Shown here piece after piece: positions 23,801 through 32,484 of a stretch of DNA of 34,597 bases (positions within the stretch are counted from its first letter, which is position 1; each line of letters begins with the position of its first letter). The notes below the pieces were generated by a model. That model saw only the letters and a list, made by a program, of their open reading frames with translations. It made no database searches and was not told the origin of the DNA. The position numbers and the translations under genes are program-made. The stretch is taken from the NCBI GenBank assembly GCA_001512785.1, contig LFSQ01000021.1, positions 1-34,597 on the forward strand, written 5' to 3'. The DNA is from Syntrophomonas sp. DTU019. Lineage in GTDB: Bacteria > Bacillota > Syntrophomonadia > Syntrophomonadales > Syntrophomonadaceae.

Positions 23801-24388
23801 GCAAGTATAATTCCCAGCCTCAATAAGCGACCCATATTCATGAGCCGTGCTGCTGAAGCCGGGATTTCAGATTTAACTGCAGCGCAGCGGGGCAGCATAC
23901 TGCATTATGTGATGCAGCAGCTGGATTTGCGGAATGTCGGCTTGACCGGCCTGCAGTCGCAGGTAGAGGCCATGGTGAAAGCGGAAATGCTGACCGAACT
24001 GGAGGCTGCCAGTATAGATATAGATAAGATCGAAAGATTTTTCCTGTCCCCGCTGGGAAGGCGCATTTTAGCCGCACGCAGGGTATTTCGCGAAGCAGGG
24101 TTCAATCAGCTGGTAAAAGCCGGGCAGCTTTTGGAAAATGCACCTGAACCGGAGGAAAAGATGCTTTTGCAGGGAGTAATCGACCTCTATTTTGAAGAGG
24201 ACGACGGACTGGTGGTGGTGGACTACAAAACCGACCACATAACCGCTCATAATAAGCAGCATTTGATTGAGCAATACCGCCCCCAGGTAGCAGCCTATTG
24301 CCAGGCCCTGGCAGCTATCAGCGGTCAGGTCGTCAAAGAGGGCTTTATCTATTTCCTCAACAGTGCCGAAGCGGTTCGGGTGGTATAA
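20804..24388 (+). CDS. addA: ATP-dependent helicase/nuclease subunit A (AddA)
   Basis: UvrD-like superfamily-1 helicase and nuclease subunit of AddAB. The 1194-residue protein has the Q-motif WTAEQLQAI, Walker A (AAAGSGKTAVL), the DEYQDSN Walker B box, the SVHKSKGLEFPVV motif, the LYVAMTRAQ motif, and a C-terminal nuclease site (GVIDLYFEEDDGLVVVDYKTDH). An upstream in-frame ATG at 20696 would add 36 residues lying within addB. The ATG at 20804 has an AGGAGGGG ribosome binding site and overlaps the addB stop by seven bases, so translation is coupled and a one-to-one subunit ratio is expected. Confidence 0.95.
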   Translation: MVSNWTAEQLQAINLRNRNLLVAAAAGSGKTAVLVERVIQLILRDEVNIDQMLVVTFTKAAASEMRERISHALIRALHQPGPHLPHVRRQLTRLNQAPISTLHSFCSEVVRRYYHLADVDPAFRVADQNEADLMRLEALDTVMEAAYEESAPEFLGLIEMFSSARSDQGLRELLLTIYDFVQSQPEPWLWLEEKIQAYAVDAAALAQSPWLVSLMESAAVQIKAAGDRFNEAMKICQQPDGPAPYVEALEEDLYSARVLAEALSSGPEALYQAMQTLTHPRLRTVRGGNQVLKDTAKRLREEGKELLRSLQKSLFNKSLAQWCEELNQLHPYLLQLNRLLQQFSREYQSRKKAKGVLDFNDLEHFALKILQDAQAASEYRQRFHYIFVDEYQDSNLVQEALLNCIARADNLFMVGDVKQSIYRFRLADPGLFMQKYRLYENGEKEGCSRIDLKMNFRSQPAIIAAVNYVFARIMNRHVGEIDYDEKAFLNHGLAVPEVAREAVSVTIIDKQPAGLDLAAVDESSDAVREAGVVAGIIQDLQGKPYYDQAIKGYRPLKYSDIVVLLRATHNWSLEFMEVFAEKGIPAYADVNMGYLGAVEVEVMLNLLKLIDNHYQDIPLLSVLRSPLFALSSAELVAIRLEKPQGAFYEAFEEYCANCSDPLGERVREIRQQLSRWRKEARYLPLDQLIWQLYAETGYYHYVAALPGGPQRQANLRILAERARQFENTSLRGLYSFIRFIEALRSSRRDLEMARVLGENDNVVRVMSVHKSKGLEFPVVIVAGLGRPFNLADSKAPMVLHKELGIGSRYVNLTTRRRSESIAAVAIKERLRLESLAEEMRILYVAMTRAQARLFMVGTVNNLDKKAAVWARPQGSYELSQAKGIMDWLGPLWIQHPDGQALREYLEEPPASLPGDEEVPFNITVLKSSELLLSEQESQARQEEALARIAASRDAGDAHLEDHIRERLSWRYPYAGAVVLPSKLTVTQLTKGGLTGQETAASIIPSLNKRPIFMSRAAEAGISDLTAAQRGSILHYVMQQLDLRNVGLTGLQSQVEAMVKAEMLTELEAASIDIDKIERFFLSPLGRRILAARRVFREAGFNQLVKAGQLLENAPEPEEKMLLQGVIDLYFEEDDGLVVVDYKTDHITAHNKQHLIEQYRPQVAAYCQALAAISGQVVKEGFIYFLNSAEAVRVV

Positions 24389-24448
24389 ACTGCCTGATGA
24401 CAGCAAGCCGCTACAGCAAGCGTATTCTGACTAAAAGGTGAGTGATTT

Positions 24449-25312
24449 ATGCATTATAAAGTTCGTGAAGTCCGGCAGTCATGGGATTGGGTTCTGCTGC
24501 TTTTCATGCTCGTGGTTTCAGCAGGGGTTATAGGGCTTACTTATCAGCTCCCCGATAAGACTATTTTTATTTTAATTGTGATAACGATGACCGGCCTGAC
24601 CGGCTATATTTACTATGCTATCCGGGCGGTCCGGAACCTCACTTATGAAGTGGACAGGAAAGGCATAACAATAAATTATGGCTTTAAAACCCTGTTGATT
24701 CCTTATGAGGACATACTATCCATAGAGGTCAAACCGCGGGCCGGCCTGAGCCGCCTGGCGGGTAATGATTGGCCCGGTTCCTACAGCGGTTATTTCACCG
24801 AGAGGGGAGAGCAGAGGATGGCGGTGGTCTATGCCACCGAACTGAAGGACCTGATTAAGATTCAGACCAGGGAGCTCAACTACTTCATCTCGCCGCAGAA
24901 TAATGAGCGTTTCATGGAAAAAGTCCGGCAGTACTGGACCCCGCCGCGAGTAAGTGAAACCGCGCTTCAGCAGGCCCGTCGACCCCATCTGTGGCAGACC
25001 GGTCCAGGCCTTGCACTCCTGGCCCTTAACCTGATCGCCCTGGGGCTGGCGGCGGCTTATATATATCATCTTTCCCAGACAGTGGAACAGCTACCCCTGC
25101 ACTATAATTACCGGGGCGAAGTGGACCGGTACGGCTCCCCCGCGGAGCTCTATTTTACCCTGGTCACGTCGGTGATAATACTGCCTATAATAGTATTCAT
25201 CAGCGATATGATGACCCGGCGCGGGGTCCCTTCTCGGGAAGCAGCCCGGCTGTTGTGGATCCCCCTGTCTTTAACCGCTTTTATGGCCGTGCTTATCCTC
25301 AGCCTGGTTTAG
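24449..25312 (+). CDS. PH-domain and DUF1648-like membrane protein
   Basis: A 287-residue membrane protein. Two N-terminal helices (about residues 15-60) lead into a bacterial PH-like beta domain (NLTYEVDRKGITINYGFKTLLIPYEDILSIEV). Two or three C-terminal helices follow, with the DUF1648-type motif LPLHYNYRGEVDRYGSP between them. The combination resembles proteins in which a PH domain senses or scaffolds membrane components, but no function is established. It is 60 bases after addA and may have its own ribosome binding site (AAAAGGTGAG). Confidence 0.72.
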   Translation: MHYKVREVRQSWDWVLLLFMLVVSAGVIGLTYQLPDKTIFILIVITMTGLTGYIYYAIRAVRNLTYEVDRKGITINYGFKTLLIPYEDILSIEVKPRAGLSRLAGNDWPGSYSGYFTERGEQRMAVVYATELKDLIKIQTRELNYFISPQNNERFMEKVRQYWTPPRVSETALQQARRPHLWQTGPGLALLALNLIALGLAAAYIYHLSQTVEQLPLHYNYRGEVDRYGSPAELYFTLVTSVIILPIIVFISDMMTRRGVPSREAARLLWIPLSLTAFMAVLILSLV

Positions 25313-25408
25313 TGTTTATTCCCACCAGGATTTGAGGTAAAATGTTTTTGTATGTTTTCATCATTGTTATTGCCCAATCTTATGGTTTAATTATAGAAAG
25401 GAGCAGAC

Positions 25409-25615
25409 ATGACTGAAAAACCGGAAACTGGCGAAGAACAGCACGACCCCGGCAAATTGGAGCTTATCGCCCATCGCTCTTTCAAATCCAACCCGGAACT
25501 GGTATATATCATTGATTTTCTCAACAAAAACCTGAAAAGCAAAAGAGTTATGTTTGGCCTGAGCAAAGATAAAAACAATGCCGATAACATGGTAATAAAG
25601 ATTTACGAGTTTTAG
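25409..25615 (+). CDS. YpmA-like DUF4264 protein
   Basis: A 68-residue soluble protein. The C-terminal part, ELIAHRSFKSNPELVYIIDFLNKNLK followed by MFGLSKDK and VIKIYEF, fits the small YpmA/DUF4264 family of spore-forming Firmicutes, whose function is unknown. The ATG has an AAGGAG ribosome binding site. The stop is only 11 bases upstream of the signal peptidase start, so the two are probably co-transcribed. Confidence 0.72.
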   Translation: MTEKPETGEEQHDPGKLELIAHRSFKSNPELVYIIDFLNKNLKSKRVMFGLSKDKNNADNMVIKIYEF

Positions 25616-25626
25616 AGGTTGAAAAC

Positions 25627-26175
25627 ATGAACAAAGAGGTTGTTAGCTTTATCAAGGAAACCGTGAGCATTGTAGTGATAGCCTTTGTACTGGCCATGAT
25701 CCTCAGGGCTTTTGTCATCGAAGGCAGAATCATCCCATCTGGATCTATGCTGCCTACCATACAGCTGCAGGACCGGGTTATGGTCAATAAATTCATCTAT
25801 CATTTTAAAGAGCCCCAGCGCGGAGATATAGTAGTGTTCGATCCGCCCGAAGAGCTGCACAGCAAATGGGACTATATCAAGCGGGTTATCGCTCTTCCCG
25901 GTGAAAAAGTAGAGGTTAAAAAGGGAAGAGTATACATAAATGATCAGCCCTTAAAGGAGCCATACCTGAACGAAGCGATCGATTACGAATTTGGCCCGGT
26001 GGTGGTGCCGGATAATGCGCTGTTCGTAATGGGCGACAACCGCAACGAGAGTTATGACAGCCACCGCTGGAACACCTGGCTGACCAGGGATCGCTTAAAA
26101 GGCAAAGCCATATTCATCTATTGGCCTGTAGACCATATAGGATTGTTGGAGCGTGGAGTGGAGTTTGGCCAATAA
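25627..26175 (+). CDS. lepB: Signal peptidase I
   Basis: Membrane-bound serine protease that removes signal peptides from exported proteins. The 182-residue Gram-positive form has a single N-terminal membrane helix (residues about 11-30). The nucleophile is Ser40 in the PSGSM motif (box B), and the general-base Lys85 is in YIKRVI (box D). The box E motif GDNRNESYDSHRWN is intact. The start lies 11 bases after the YpmA-like gene. The surE gene follows 34 bases after the stop. Confidence 0.95.
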   Translation: MNKEVVSFIKETVSIVVIAFVLAMILRAFVIEGRIIPSGSMLPTIQLQDRVMVNKFIYHFKEPQRGDIVVFDPPEELHSKWDYIKRVIALPGEKVEVKKGRVYINDQPLKEPYLNEAIDYEFGPVVVPDNALFVMGDNRNESYDSHRWNTWLTRDRLKGKAIFIYWPVDHIGLLERGVEFGQ

Positions 26176-26209
26176 GGCAGTATTTGACACATTTAACAGG
26201 TGCGACAAA

Positions 26210-27001
26210 ATGAGAATCTTATTGACCAATGATGACGGCATTCATGCCAGCGGGCTGCATGCCCTGATCAAGGAATTGAAATCCATAGCGGAGATATATG
26301 TGGCCGCTCCTGACAGGGAGCGCAGCGGCACCGGTCATTCCATAACCGTATTTGACCCCATCAAGGTAATGCCGACCAGAATTGAAGGAACCAGCGCGGC
26401 CTGGATTGTAGGCGGCACCCCGGTGGACTGTGTCAAGCTGGCCTTAAGCCGGTTGATTGCAGAGAAGGTGGATATAGTGGTTTCCGGGGTGAATCACGGG
26501 CCCAATCTCGGTACTGATGTGCTTTATTCGGGTACAGTGTCCGCGGCTGCTGAAGGGGTGATACTGGGTGTTCCGTCCATAGCCGTATCCTTGAACGATT
26601 ATAAAGCGGAGATGGACGCCGGTTTTGCGGCCCTTTTCACCCGCAATCTGATCCGCACTGTTACCCGGAAAGGAATCGCTACCACCACACTGGTCAATGT
26701 CAATATACCGGCCCTGGAACCGGATAAGATCAAAGGCATACGCATTACCCGGCTGGGGGTGCGCAATTATGACAATCTCTTTGAAGAGCGCAAAGACCCG
26801 CGGGGAAACACCTATTACTGGATGGGTGGGGGCGTGGTACAGGAAGACCAGGAGCCTGACAGTGACGTTATGGCCGTAGAAGAAGGCTATATCAGCATCA
26901 CCCCCATCAGCCTGGATTTGACAGATTATAAGCTTATGGAGGAGTACCGGCAGACTTTTGCGCGTTATCTGGATTTCTTCTCCCGGGGAGATAAAACATG
27001 A
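26210..27001 (+). CDS. surE: 5'/3'-nucleotidase SurE
   Basis: Metal-dependent phosphatase that removes phosphate from nucleoside monophosphates and is linked to stationary-phase survival. The 263-residue protein begins with the metal-binding LLTNDDGIHASG. It then shows the expected PDRERSGTGHSIT, GTPVDCVKLAL and SGVNHGPNLGTDVLYSGTV motifs. A longer frame opens at 26153 inside lepB, but ATG 26210 with an AGGTG ribosome binding site gives the normal family N-terminus. The stop overlaps the next gene start (ATGA). Confidence 0.94.
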   Translation: MRILLTNDDGIHASGLHALIKELKSIAEIYVAAPDRERSGTGHSITVFDPIKVMPTRIEGTSAAWIVGGTPVDCVKLALSRLIAEKVDIVVSGVNHGPNLGTDVLYSGTVSAAAEGVILGVPSIAVSLNDYKAEMDAGFAALFTRNLIRTVTRKGIATTTLVNVNIPALEPDKIKGIRITRLGVRNYDNLFEERKDPRGNTYYWMGGGVVQEDQEPDSDVMAVEEGYISITPISLDLTDYKLMEEYRQTFARYLDFFSRGDKT

Positions 27002-27261
27002 TCGCGGTGAGCTTAATAATCAATACGGCCCTGTTTTTTATTGTGCTGAACCTGGGCTATTATCGCCGTCGCCGCCAGAATCCCGGTTATCCGGAAAAAC
27101 CCTTTCATCAGCTTTACCTTTTCCCCCTAGCCCTGGGGATAGTTTTTACACTTATCGTGGACTCCTTCCGCGGCATTGTTTTTCATCAGCTGTTGATTTT
27201 CCTGGCTGCAGCCCTGCTGTTATACTGGATATTTTATGTGCTGGCAGCCCCAAAACGCTGA
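26998..27261 (+). CDS. Small membrane protein coupled to surE
   Basis: An 87-residue protein with a helix at residues about 3-20, a basic loop (YYRRRRQNPGYPEKP) and two further hydrophobic segments ending YWIFYVLAAPKR. Its ATG overlaps the surE stop by four bases, so it is translated by coupling. I do not recognise a family. Confidence 0.68.
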   Translation: MIAVSLIINTALFFIVLNLGYYRRRRQNPGYPEKPFHQLYLFPLALGIVFTLIVDSFRGIVFHQLLIFLAAALLLYWIFYVLAAPKR

Positions 27262-27341
27262 AAAATAAAAAAATTTTGCCTATAGGGTAAAATTATTGTA
27301 CCATTTTAACGTATAAGAATAAGCGAGGAGGTTATTGTTGA

Positions 27342-29387
27342 ATGAAGGTTTACCCCACCAGTAAAATCCGTAACATAGCTTTGGTCGGTCACGGAGGTAC
27401 CGGGAAAACCTCTCTGGCTGAAGCCATGCTTTTCAATACCGGGGCAACCAAGCGGATGGGGAAAGTAGACGACGGCAATACCGTATCTGACTACCTGCCG
27501 GAGGAGATAAAGCGGAAGATCACTATCAGTACTGCGCTGGTACCCTGTGAATACCGGGATCACAAAATAAATGTGCTCGATACCCCAGGCTTTGCTGATT
27601 TCTATTTTGAGGTGGTTGGAGCTGCGCGGGTAGTCGACAGTATGGTAATGACGTTTTCCGCCAACGCTGGTGTTGAAGTGCAAACCGAAGTGGCCTGGGA
27701 AGATTTTCCCCAGATGCCCAAGCTGGCCTTCATCAACAAGATGGACCGTGAAAATGCTGACTTTTTCAAGGTAATCGAGCAGATGAAGAGCACCTTCTCT
27801 GACCATATCATTCCCGTACAGCTGCCCATAGGGGCGGAAGACAAGTTCAGAGGCGTAGTAGACCTGATCAGGAATAAGGCCCTCATCTTTGAAGCCGGCA
27901 GCGGCAAATATACCGAAGAGGAAATCCCGGCTGACATGATGGATGATGTGGAAACATACAAAGAAGCCCTCAAAGAGGCTGCGGCTGAGGCCGACGACGA
28001 CCTCTTGATGAAATACCTGGAAGGCGAGGAATTAACTGATGCTGAGATAATGGACGGCATCAAAAAGGCTGCCGCAGCCGGTTCGGCGGTATTCGTATTC
28101 TGCGGCTCGGCAATTAAAAATATCGGCATACAGCCCCTGATGGATTTCATCGTCGATTGCGGTCCGCATCCTCAGGACAACCCCATGGTAAAAGGCAAAG
28201 ATGTGGAGAACGAGCCTTTCCTGGCCCAGGTTTTCAAGACTATTGCCGACCCCTATATCGGCCGCATGACCATGTTCCGTATCTTTACCGGCAAGCTCAA
28301 AGCCGAAAGCGTGATATTCAACAGCACCAAAGAGCGTGAAGAGAAGATATCGCAGATCCTGGTGATGACCGGTAAAGAGCAGGCAGCGGTGCCTGAGGCC
28401 AATGCCGGCGATATAGTGTCAGTCGCCAAACTGGCTACTACCGGTACGAGCGACACCCTGACCACCAAAGGCAATGCGGTGGTATTGGATCCGATTCAAT
28501 TCCCCGTACCAACCCTGGGCATGGCGATTGAGCCCAAGAGCAAAGGCGACGAGGATAAACTGAGCGGCGCCATAACCAGAATAATGGAAGAAGACCCCAC
28601 CATTCGAGTGGAGAAGAATGCCGAAACCAAGCAGACCATACTCAAGGCCATGGGTGACAGCCATGTGGACATTATATTGGATAAACTGTCCCGCAAATTC
28701 GGGGTCGATGTTGTCAGCCGGGAGATGCGCATCCCTTATCGCGAAACCATTCGCGCCACAGTAGAGGCCGAAGGCAAGCACAAAAAGCAGACTGGCGGCC
28801 ACGGGCAGTATGGCCATGTGTGGATAAGATTTGAACCCACAGAAGAACATTTCGTCTTTGAGGAGAATGTGTTCGGTGGGGCTGTACCCCGCAACTACTT
28901 CCCGGCGGTTGAAAAAGGCCTGGTGGAGGCTATGGAAGAAGGGGTTTTGGCAGGATACCCGGTAACCAACGTCAAGGCCACCCTGTATGACGGGTCCTAC
29001 CATTCAGTGGACTCCTCGGAAATGTCCTTCAAGCTGGCGGCTCGCCTGGCTTTCAGGAAGGGTATGGAGTCTGCCAAACCGGTCCTGTTGGAACCCATAT
29101 ACAATGTGGAAGTGGAGGTTCCCGAGGCCAACATGGGCGACATCATCGGCGACCTCAACAGCCGGCGCGGCCGGGTGATGGGCATGGAACCGGCCGGCAA
29201 AAAGCAGGTTATCAAAGCGCAGGTGCCCCTGGCCGAGATGGCCAAATACACCATAGACCTGAAATCGATGACTCAAGGGCGCGGCAAATTCCGCATGGAG
29301 TTTTCCCACTACGAAGAGGTGCCGGCTCAAAATGCCGAGAAGATCATCGAAAAGGCCAGACGTGAAAGGGAAGAAATGGAGAAGTAA
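27342..29387 (+). CDS. Elongation factor G-like translational GTPase
   Basis: A 681-residue EF-G paralogue. The GTPase domain has GHGGTGKTS (around 15-23), the switch-II LDTPGFADF and the NKMD specificity motif. Domain II, the QTGGHGQYGHV motif of domain IV and the C-terminal domain V follow. The switch-I end reads KRKITIS in place of the ERGITI of canonical EF-G, which places it with the second EF-G group often annotated as elongation factor G-like. No tufA, rpsL or rpsG is adjacent, which also argues against the housekeeping fusA. The ribosome binding site is GAGGAGG. Confidence 0.88.
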   Translation: MKVYPTSKIRNIALVGHGGTGKTSLAEAMLFNTGATKRMGKVDDGNTVSDYLPEEIKRKITISTALVPCEYRDHKINVLDTPGFADFYFEVVGAARVVDSMVMTFSANAGVEVQTEVAWEDFPQMPKLAFINKMDRENADFFKVIEQMKSTFSDHIIPVQLPIGAEDKFRGVVDLIRNKALIFEAGSGKYTEEEIPADMMDDVETYKEALKEAAAEADDDLLMKYLEGEELTDAEIMDGIKKAAAAGSAVFVFCGSAIKNIGIQPLMDFIVDCGPHPQDNPMVKGKDVENEPFLAQVFKTIADPYIGRMTMFRIFTGKLKAESVIFNSTKEREEKISQILVMTGKEQAAVPEANAGDIVSVAKLATTGTSDTLTTKGNAVVLDPIQFPVPTLGMAIEPKSKGDEDKLSGAITRIMEEDPTIRVEKNAETKQTILKAMGDSHVDIILDKLSRKFGVDVVSREMRIPYRETIRATVEAEGKHKKQTGGHGQYGHVWIRFEPTEEHFVFEENVFGGAVPRNYFPAVEKGLVEAMEEGVLAGYPVTNVKATLYDGSYHSVDSSEMSFKLAARLAFRKGMESAKPVLLEPIYNVEVEVPEANMGDIIGDLNSRRGRVMGMEPAGKKQVIKAQVPLAEMAKYTIDLKSMTQGRGKFRMEFSHYEEVPAQNAEKIIEKARREREEMEK

Positions 29388-29417
29388 TTCCACTTTACAA
29401 GTTTACAAACAATCGCG

Positions 29418-29445
29418 GTGCCGCGGGTAAAACCCGCGGCACTTT
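29418..29445 (+). terminator. GC-rich terminator between convergent genes
   Basis: A perfect 10-bp stem (GTGCCGCGGG at 29418-29427, CCCGCGGCAC at 29433-29442) with loop TAAAA is followed by TTT. It is 30 bases after the EF-G-like gene. The T-run is short, but the stem is very stable. Confidence 0.75.
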
Positions 29446-29998
29446 AAGCATCTACCCGGGCGAAGCCCCAGTCCTGCCATTGCCAGGTAGAGCGGGTGGC
29501 AGGATAGGGGAATGTTGAACGTTCTTTTATTTCCAGAGATACCTGCTGGGCATTGTCGGTTATGGCCGAGATGTCAGCAATGGGAGGGTCAATGGCCGAA
29601 GAACACCATACCGCTCTCATCCTTCCCGCCTGCAGGCGGTACATGAAGAGGTGGCAGCTGTAAGCCCGGTCTGCTGACTGCCAAAACGGCCTGACATCCC
29701 CAAAACTGCCGTGTTTCCATAAGACCATCAACAGCTCGTCAACACCGTCATTATCGGCGTCAGCCAGCAGTATCCGCTCAATTTCCCACTCTGCCGGTGT
29801 TTGCCAGATCATTTGCCGGCCTTCCCAAACCGTAAGCTGCTTGTTTACCAGATGATAGCTTTCTAGGATCCCGTTAAGATCAGTATCTCTCGATATGAGC
29901 ACATTTTCTGGCTCCGCTGCCGAGATTTGCCCCCCGATGAAACCCACAGCAAAGCACAGCAGGAATATGGCGGCCAGTCTAATCATGCTGCTGCTCAT
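29444..29998 (-). CDS. Secreted protein with FG-GAP/VCBS-like calcium motifs
   Basis: A 184-residue protein with an N-terminal signal or anchor helix (AAIFLLCFAVGFIGGQ, cut near ISAAEP). Two Asp-rich loops, SRDTDLNGILESY and LADADNDGVDELL, resemble calcium-binding loops of FG-GAP/VCBS beta-propeller repeats. Only one to two repeats are present, so it is not a full propeller. Its start lies within the end of the DUF3160 gene (20-bp overlap), so the two form a translationally coupled pair and probably act together outside the cell. Confidence 0.62.
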   Translation of the reverse strand: MSSSMIRLAAIFLLCFAVGFIGGQISAAEPENVLISRDTDLNGILESYHLVNKQLTVWEGRQMIWQTPAEWEIERILLADADNDGVDELLMVLWKHGSFGDVRPFWQSADRAYSCHLFMYRLQAGRMRAVWCSSAIDPPIADISAITDNAQQVSLEIKERSTFPYPATRSTWQWQDWGFARVDA

Positions 29999-32180
29999 TT
30001 TCCCACGGCATGATGATGCGGCATGAACCGTCTATTGCAAAAACCCTGGTCCATTCCGGGGGTGGCGGGGCCTGCCGGTTTTCCAGCATCTGTCTCCATT
30101 TTTCATCAGTCAGGCGGTCGGTTGCCGGCCAGGGGAATTCATAATGGCTGTAAACCCCGCCTTTTACAATGCGCAGCCTGCCATCCACCGGAACCACGGC
30201 ATAAATGGACTGCACATAGCCATTGCCTTCTTCCAGGACCAGATCCGGTGGGGCGGTAGCTACATCAGCCACCAGCATGGCCGGATTGTCGTTCAACAGC
30301 TTGGAGCGCCCCCCTTCCTGGTCCTGCAGGGTTTCCATCCAAAAGTGCTCCAGCTGGCCGCCAATGCTGCGGATAAGCTCATATTCTTCCTCAGTCAGGG
30401 GCTGGTTTTGCAGCTCTTTTTCCGATATGGTCTTTAAGCTTAAGGCCAAAGTCTCCATCAGCTGCAGGCTTTGCTCATCTCGCTCGGAAATCAGCCCCCG
30501 GCTTTTAAGCCCTTCACGGGTCATGGCGGCCAGGGAAGCCAGATTGGCGTAGCAGTGCGGATCAGGCTCAACATAGCCGCGGTCATCGATTTTATCATCG
30601 TAACCGCCGCCCATTTCCGCATAAACCTGTTTGCTGTAAAGGATGGTGTCATGCTTCAATTCGGTCCAGCTGCCCAGGAAAGTATTCAGGCTCTTGCGGG
30701 CCCAGGCCTGATTGAGCATGAAGCTGGGGTAGCCCTGGGTTTTTTCCGCTACTACCGATTTTAAGGTTTTCATCCAGCTCCAGTACAGGTTGTGATGCCA
30801 GAGCGAAGCATCCAAACCGGCTATATGCTCTTTTATGCGCTGCATATTCTGGGGATAGTTTTTATACTGGGTTTCACCCTCCGCCTCCAGGATCCGATAG
30901 GCTTCTTCTGATCCCATAGCCGCCGGAATATCCAGCCCTTTGGGCAGCAGGCGGCGTTCGCCGGCCGGGTTTTCTTCCACTTCGCGATATACCAGGCGTT
31001 GAAATATATCGGCATCGATAGTATAGCGCTGCCCCATAAAGCGGAATCCCTTTACTTCCTGTTCCCGGTCGGGTTGTATATTGGCATCGAAGATCGGGAT
31101 GGAGTTGATTTTAGGGCCTTCTAAGTCCCTGGCTTGCGATAAGAACTGCTGCCACCTGTCATTGTCGCTTATCAGGGTATTAAGGCTGCTCTCAGCGCCG
31201 TAAACCTTGTCCAGCAGTTCGGAGTAAGCTATGCAGCCGGGGTCATCGCTTTCCCCCACGAAAAAGCTGGTAGTCTGGTAGATTTTATCCCATGATGACT
31301 GGTTGGAGCCGTTCCTCAAAGCCAGGGTCATCAATACCGCCGACCTGGTCTCGTCTTCATTCTTCAGCCGGAAAGTCATGCGCCCGTACCACATCATGTT
31401 CTGAAAGTAGGATTCGAGATTCTCGCTGCGGGTATAATGACCGCGGGGGATGTATTGAGTGTAGTCCTCCTTTAAGGATTCCAGCGGGTCAGGTGTTGAA
31501 CCCATGGCCATCAGCGGTGAGGTGGCGGCCTGATTGTGTTCCTGGATGAGCTTCAACTCCGCCTCAACTACATCTTTCACCTCCTGAGGGATCTTCACAC
31601 TGGGATCCAAAAGGCGGCTGCCTACTGCAAAAAAGGCCATATTGCGGCGGGCGGCATTTTCCCAGGGGGTATTTTTCAAGGCTTGATATTGTTGCTGCGA
31701 GGCCGCCAGCATACCCTGGTTGAGCTGCTGCAGTTCATTGCGCAGGTAATTCTCCTCCGCGCTTTTTAAGAGATGTTCAAAAAACAGGTGGTAGTTATGC
31801 AGCATGGCATCAGTGGTGACAAAATTGGGTATGCCATCGTAGCGGTTAATTTCATAAAGCATGAAGAATTCCTGATGCATTTGCGGCAGGACCACAAAAC
31901 CGTTTTTGGCCAGCAGGGCCTGAGCCTCAGGTGAAAATTCAAAGCGCCCCCGGTTCTCTACATTGCTGAGGTCGGCCTTAACCTGATAAGGTGCTACTTG
32001 CGGTTTAACCTGTACGGTTACCTCACGATAAGGTGCAAATTCGGCGGCTTGAGCCACACCAGCCGGCCCGAACTTCTCGTGCAGCAGTTCCTTACTGCTG
32101 GGAGTGCAGCCGCTAAGAATCGTGGTTAACATTAAAACGACCAGCAGCACGCTGATTGACTTGATGTGAATGGCCTTCAC
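29979..32180 (-). CDS. DUF3160 lipoprotein
   Basis: A 733-residue exported lipoprotein. A 24-residue signal peptide ends in the lipobox LSGC with Cys25. The long helical body has the DUF3160 motifs FVTTDAMLHNYHLFFEHLL near residue 120 and SWTELKHDTILYSKQ near residue 500. The function of the family is unknown. The start is GTG (complement of 32178-32180) with a GGGGAGGGG ribosome binding site. The downstream partner gene overlaps by 20 bp. Confidence 0.83.
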   Translation of the reverse strand: MKAIHIKSISVLLVVLMLTTILSGCTPSSKELLHEKFGPAGVAQAAEFAPYREVTVQVKPQVAPYQVKADLSNVENRGRFEFSPEAQALLAKNGFVVLPQMHQEFFMLYEINRYDGIPNFVTTDAMLHNYHLFFEHLLKSAEENYLRNELQQLNQGMLAASQQQYQALKNTPWENAARRNMAFFAVGSRLLDPSVKIPQEVKDVVEAELKLIQEHNQAATSPLMAMGSTPDPLESLKEDYTQYIPRGHYTRSENLESYFQNMMWYGRMTFRLKNEDETRSAVLMTLALRNGSNQSSWDKIYQTTSFFVGESDDPGCIAYSELLDKVYGAESSLNTLISDNDRWQQFLSQARDLEGPKINSIPIFDANIQPDREQEVKGFRFMGQRYTIDADIFQRLVYREVEENPAGERRLLPKGLDIPAAMGSEEAYRILEAEGETQYKNYPQNMQRIKEHIAGLDASLWHHNLYWSWMKTLKSVVAEKTQGYPSFMLNQAWARKSLNTFLGSWTELKHDTILYSKQVYAEMGGGYDDKIDDRGYVEPDPHCYANLASLAAMTREGLKSRGLISERDEQSLQLMETLALSLKTISEKELQNQPLTEEEYELIRSIGGQLEHFWMETLQDQEGGRSKLLNDNPAMLVADVATAPPDLVLEEGNGYVQSIYAVVPVDGRLRIVKGGVYSHYEFPWPATDRLTDEKWRQMLENRQAPPPPEWTRVFAIDGSCRIIMPWENEQQHD

Positions 32181-32484
32181 CCTGACCCCTCCCCTTTATT
32201 AGCTTATCTATGCTACGCTTAAAAAACGATTTCCTGACAACTGGATTTCGATAATCCATTTGTTCAATATAAGAATTGATTTACATTATTTAGGATATAC
32301 TACATAATTAGGTTAACGAAAAGGTTTAATTACCCAATATGATTTAACCTGGCTTTCTGATCTATAGCGGGTTTGTTTTTATGAATGCTTGGCCTGATTC
32401 TAAAAGTTTATCTGTGGATAAACGCTTACACCTTGAACACTATTCTTACGGTCTGGCCGGTTATTTTTATTACGGAGTGGACTA
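32181..32484. other. Intergenic region with a promoter toward the MntA-type gene
   Basis: TTTACA (32280-32285), a 17-bp spacer and CATAAT (32303-32308) make a good sigma-A promoter reading toward the antitoxin gene. A TGTGGATAA (32413-32421) equals a DnaA box, but it stands alone. A 34-codon frame (32381-32485) ends at the antitoxin start but has no ribosome binding site, so I do not call it a gene. Confidence 0.5.

Noticed and set aside
32413-32421. DnaA box (TGTGGATAA) as a sign of a replication origin
   Set aside because: It is a single copy without a cluster, AT-rich unwinding element or dnaA/dnaN neighbours.
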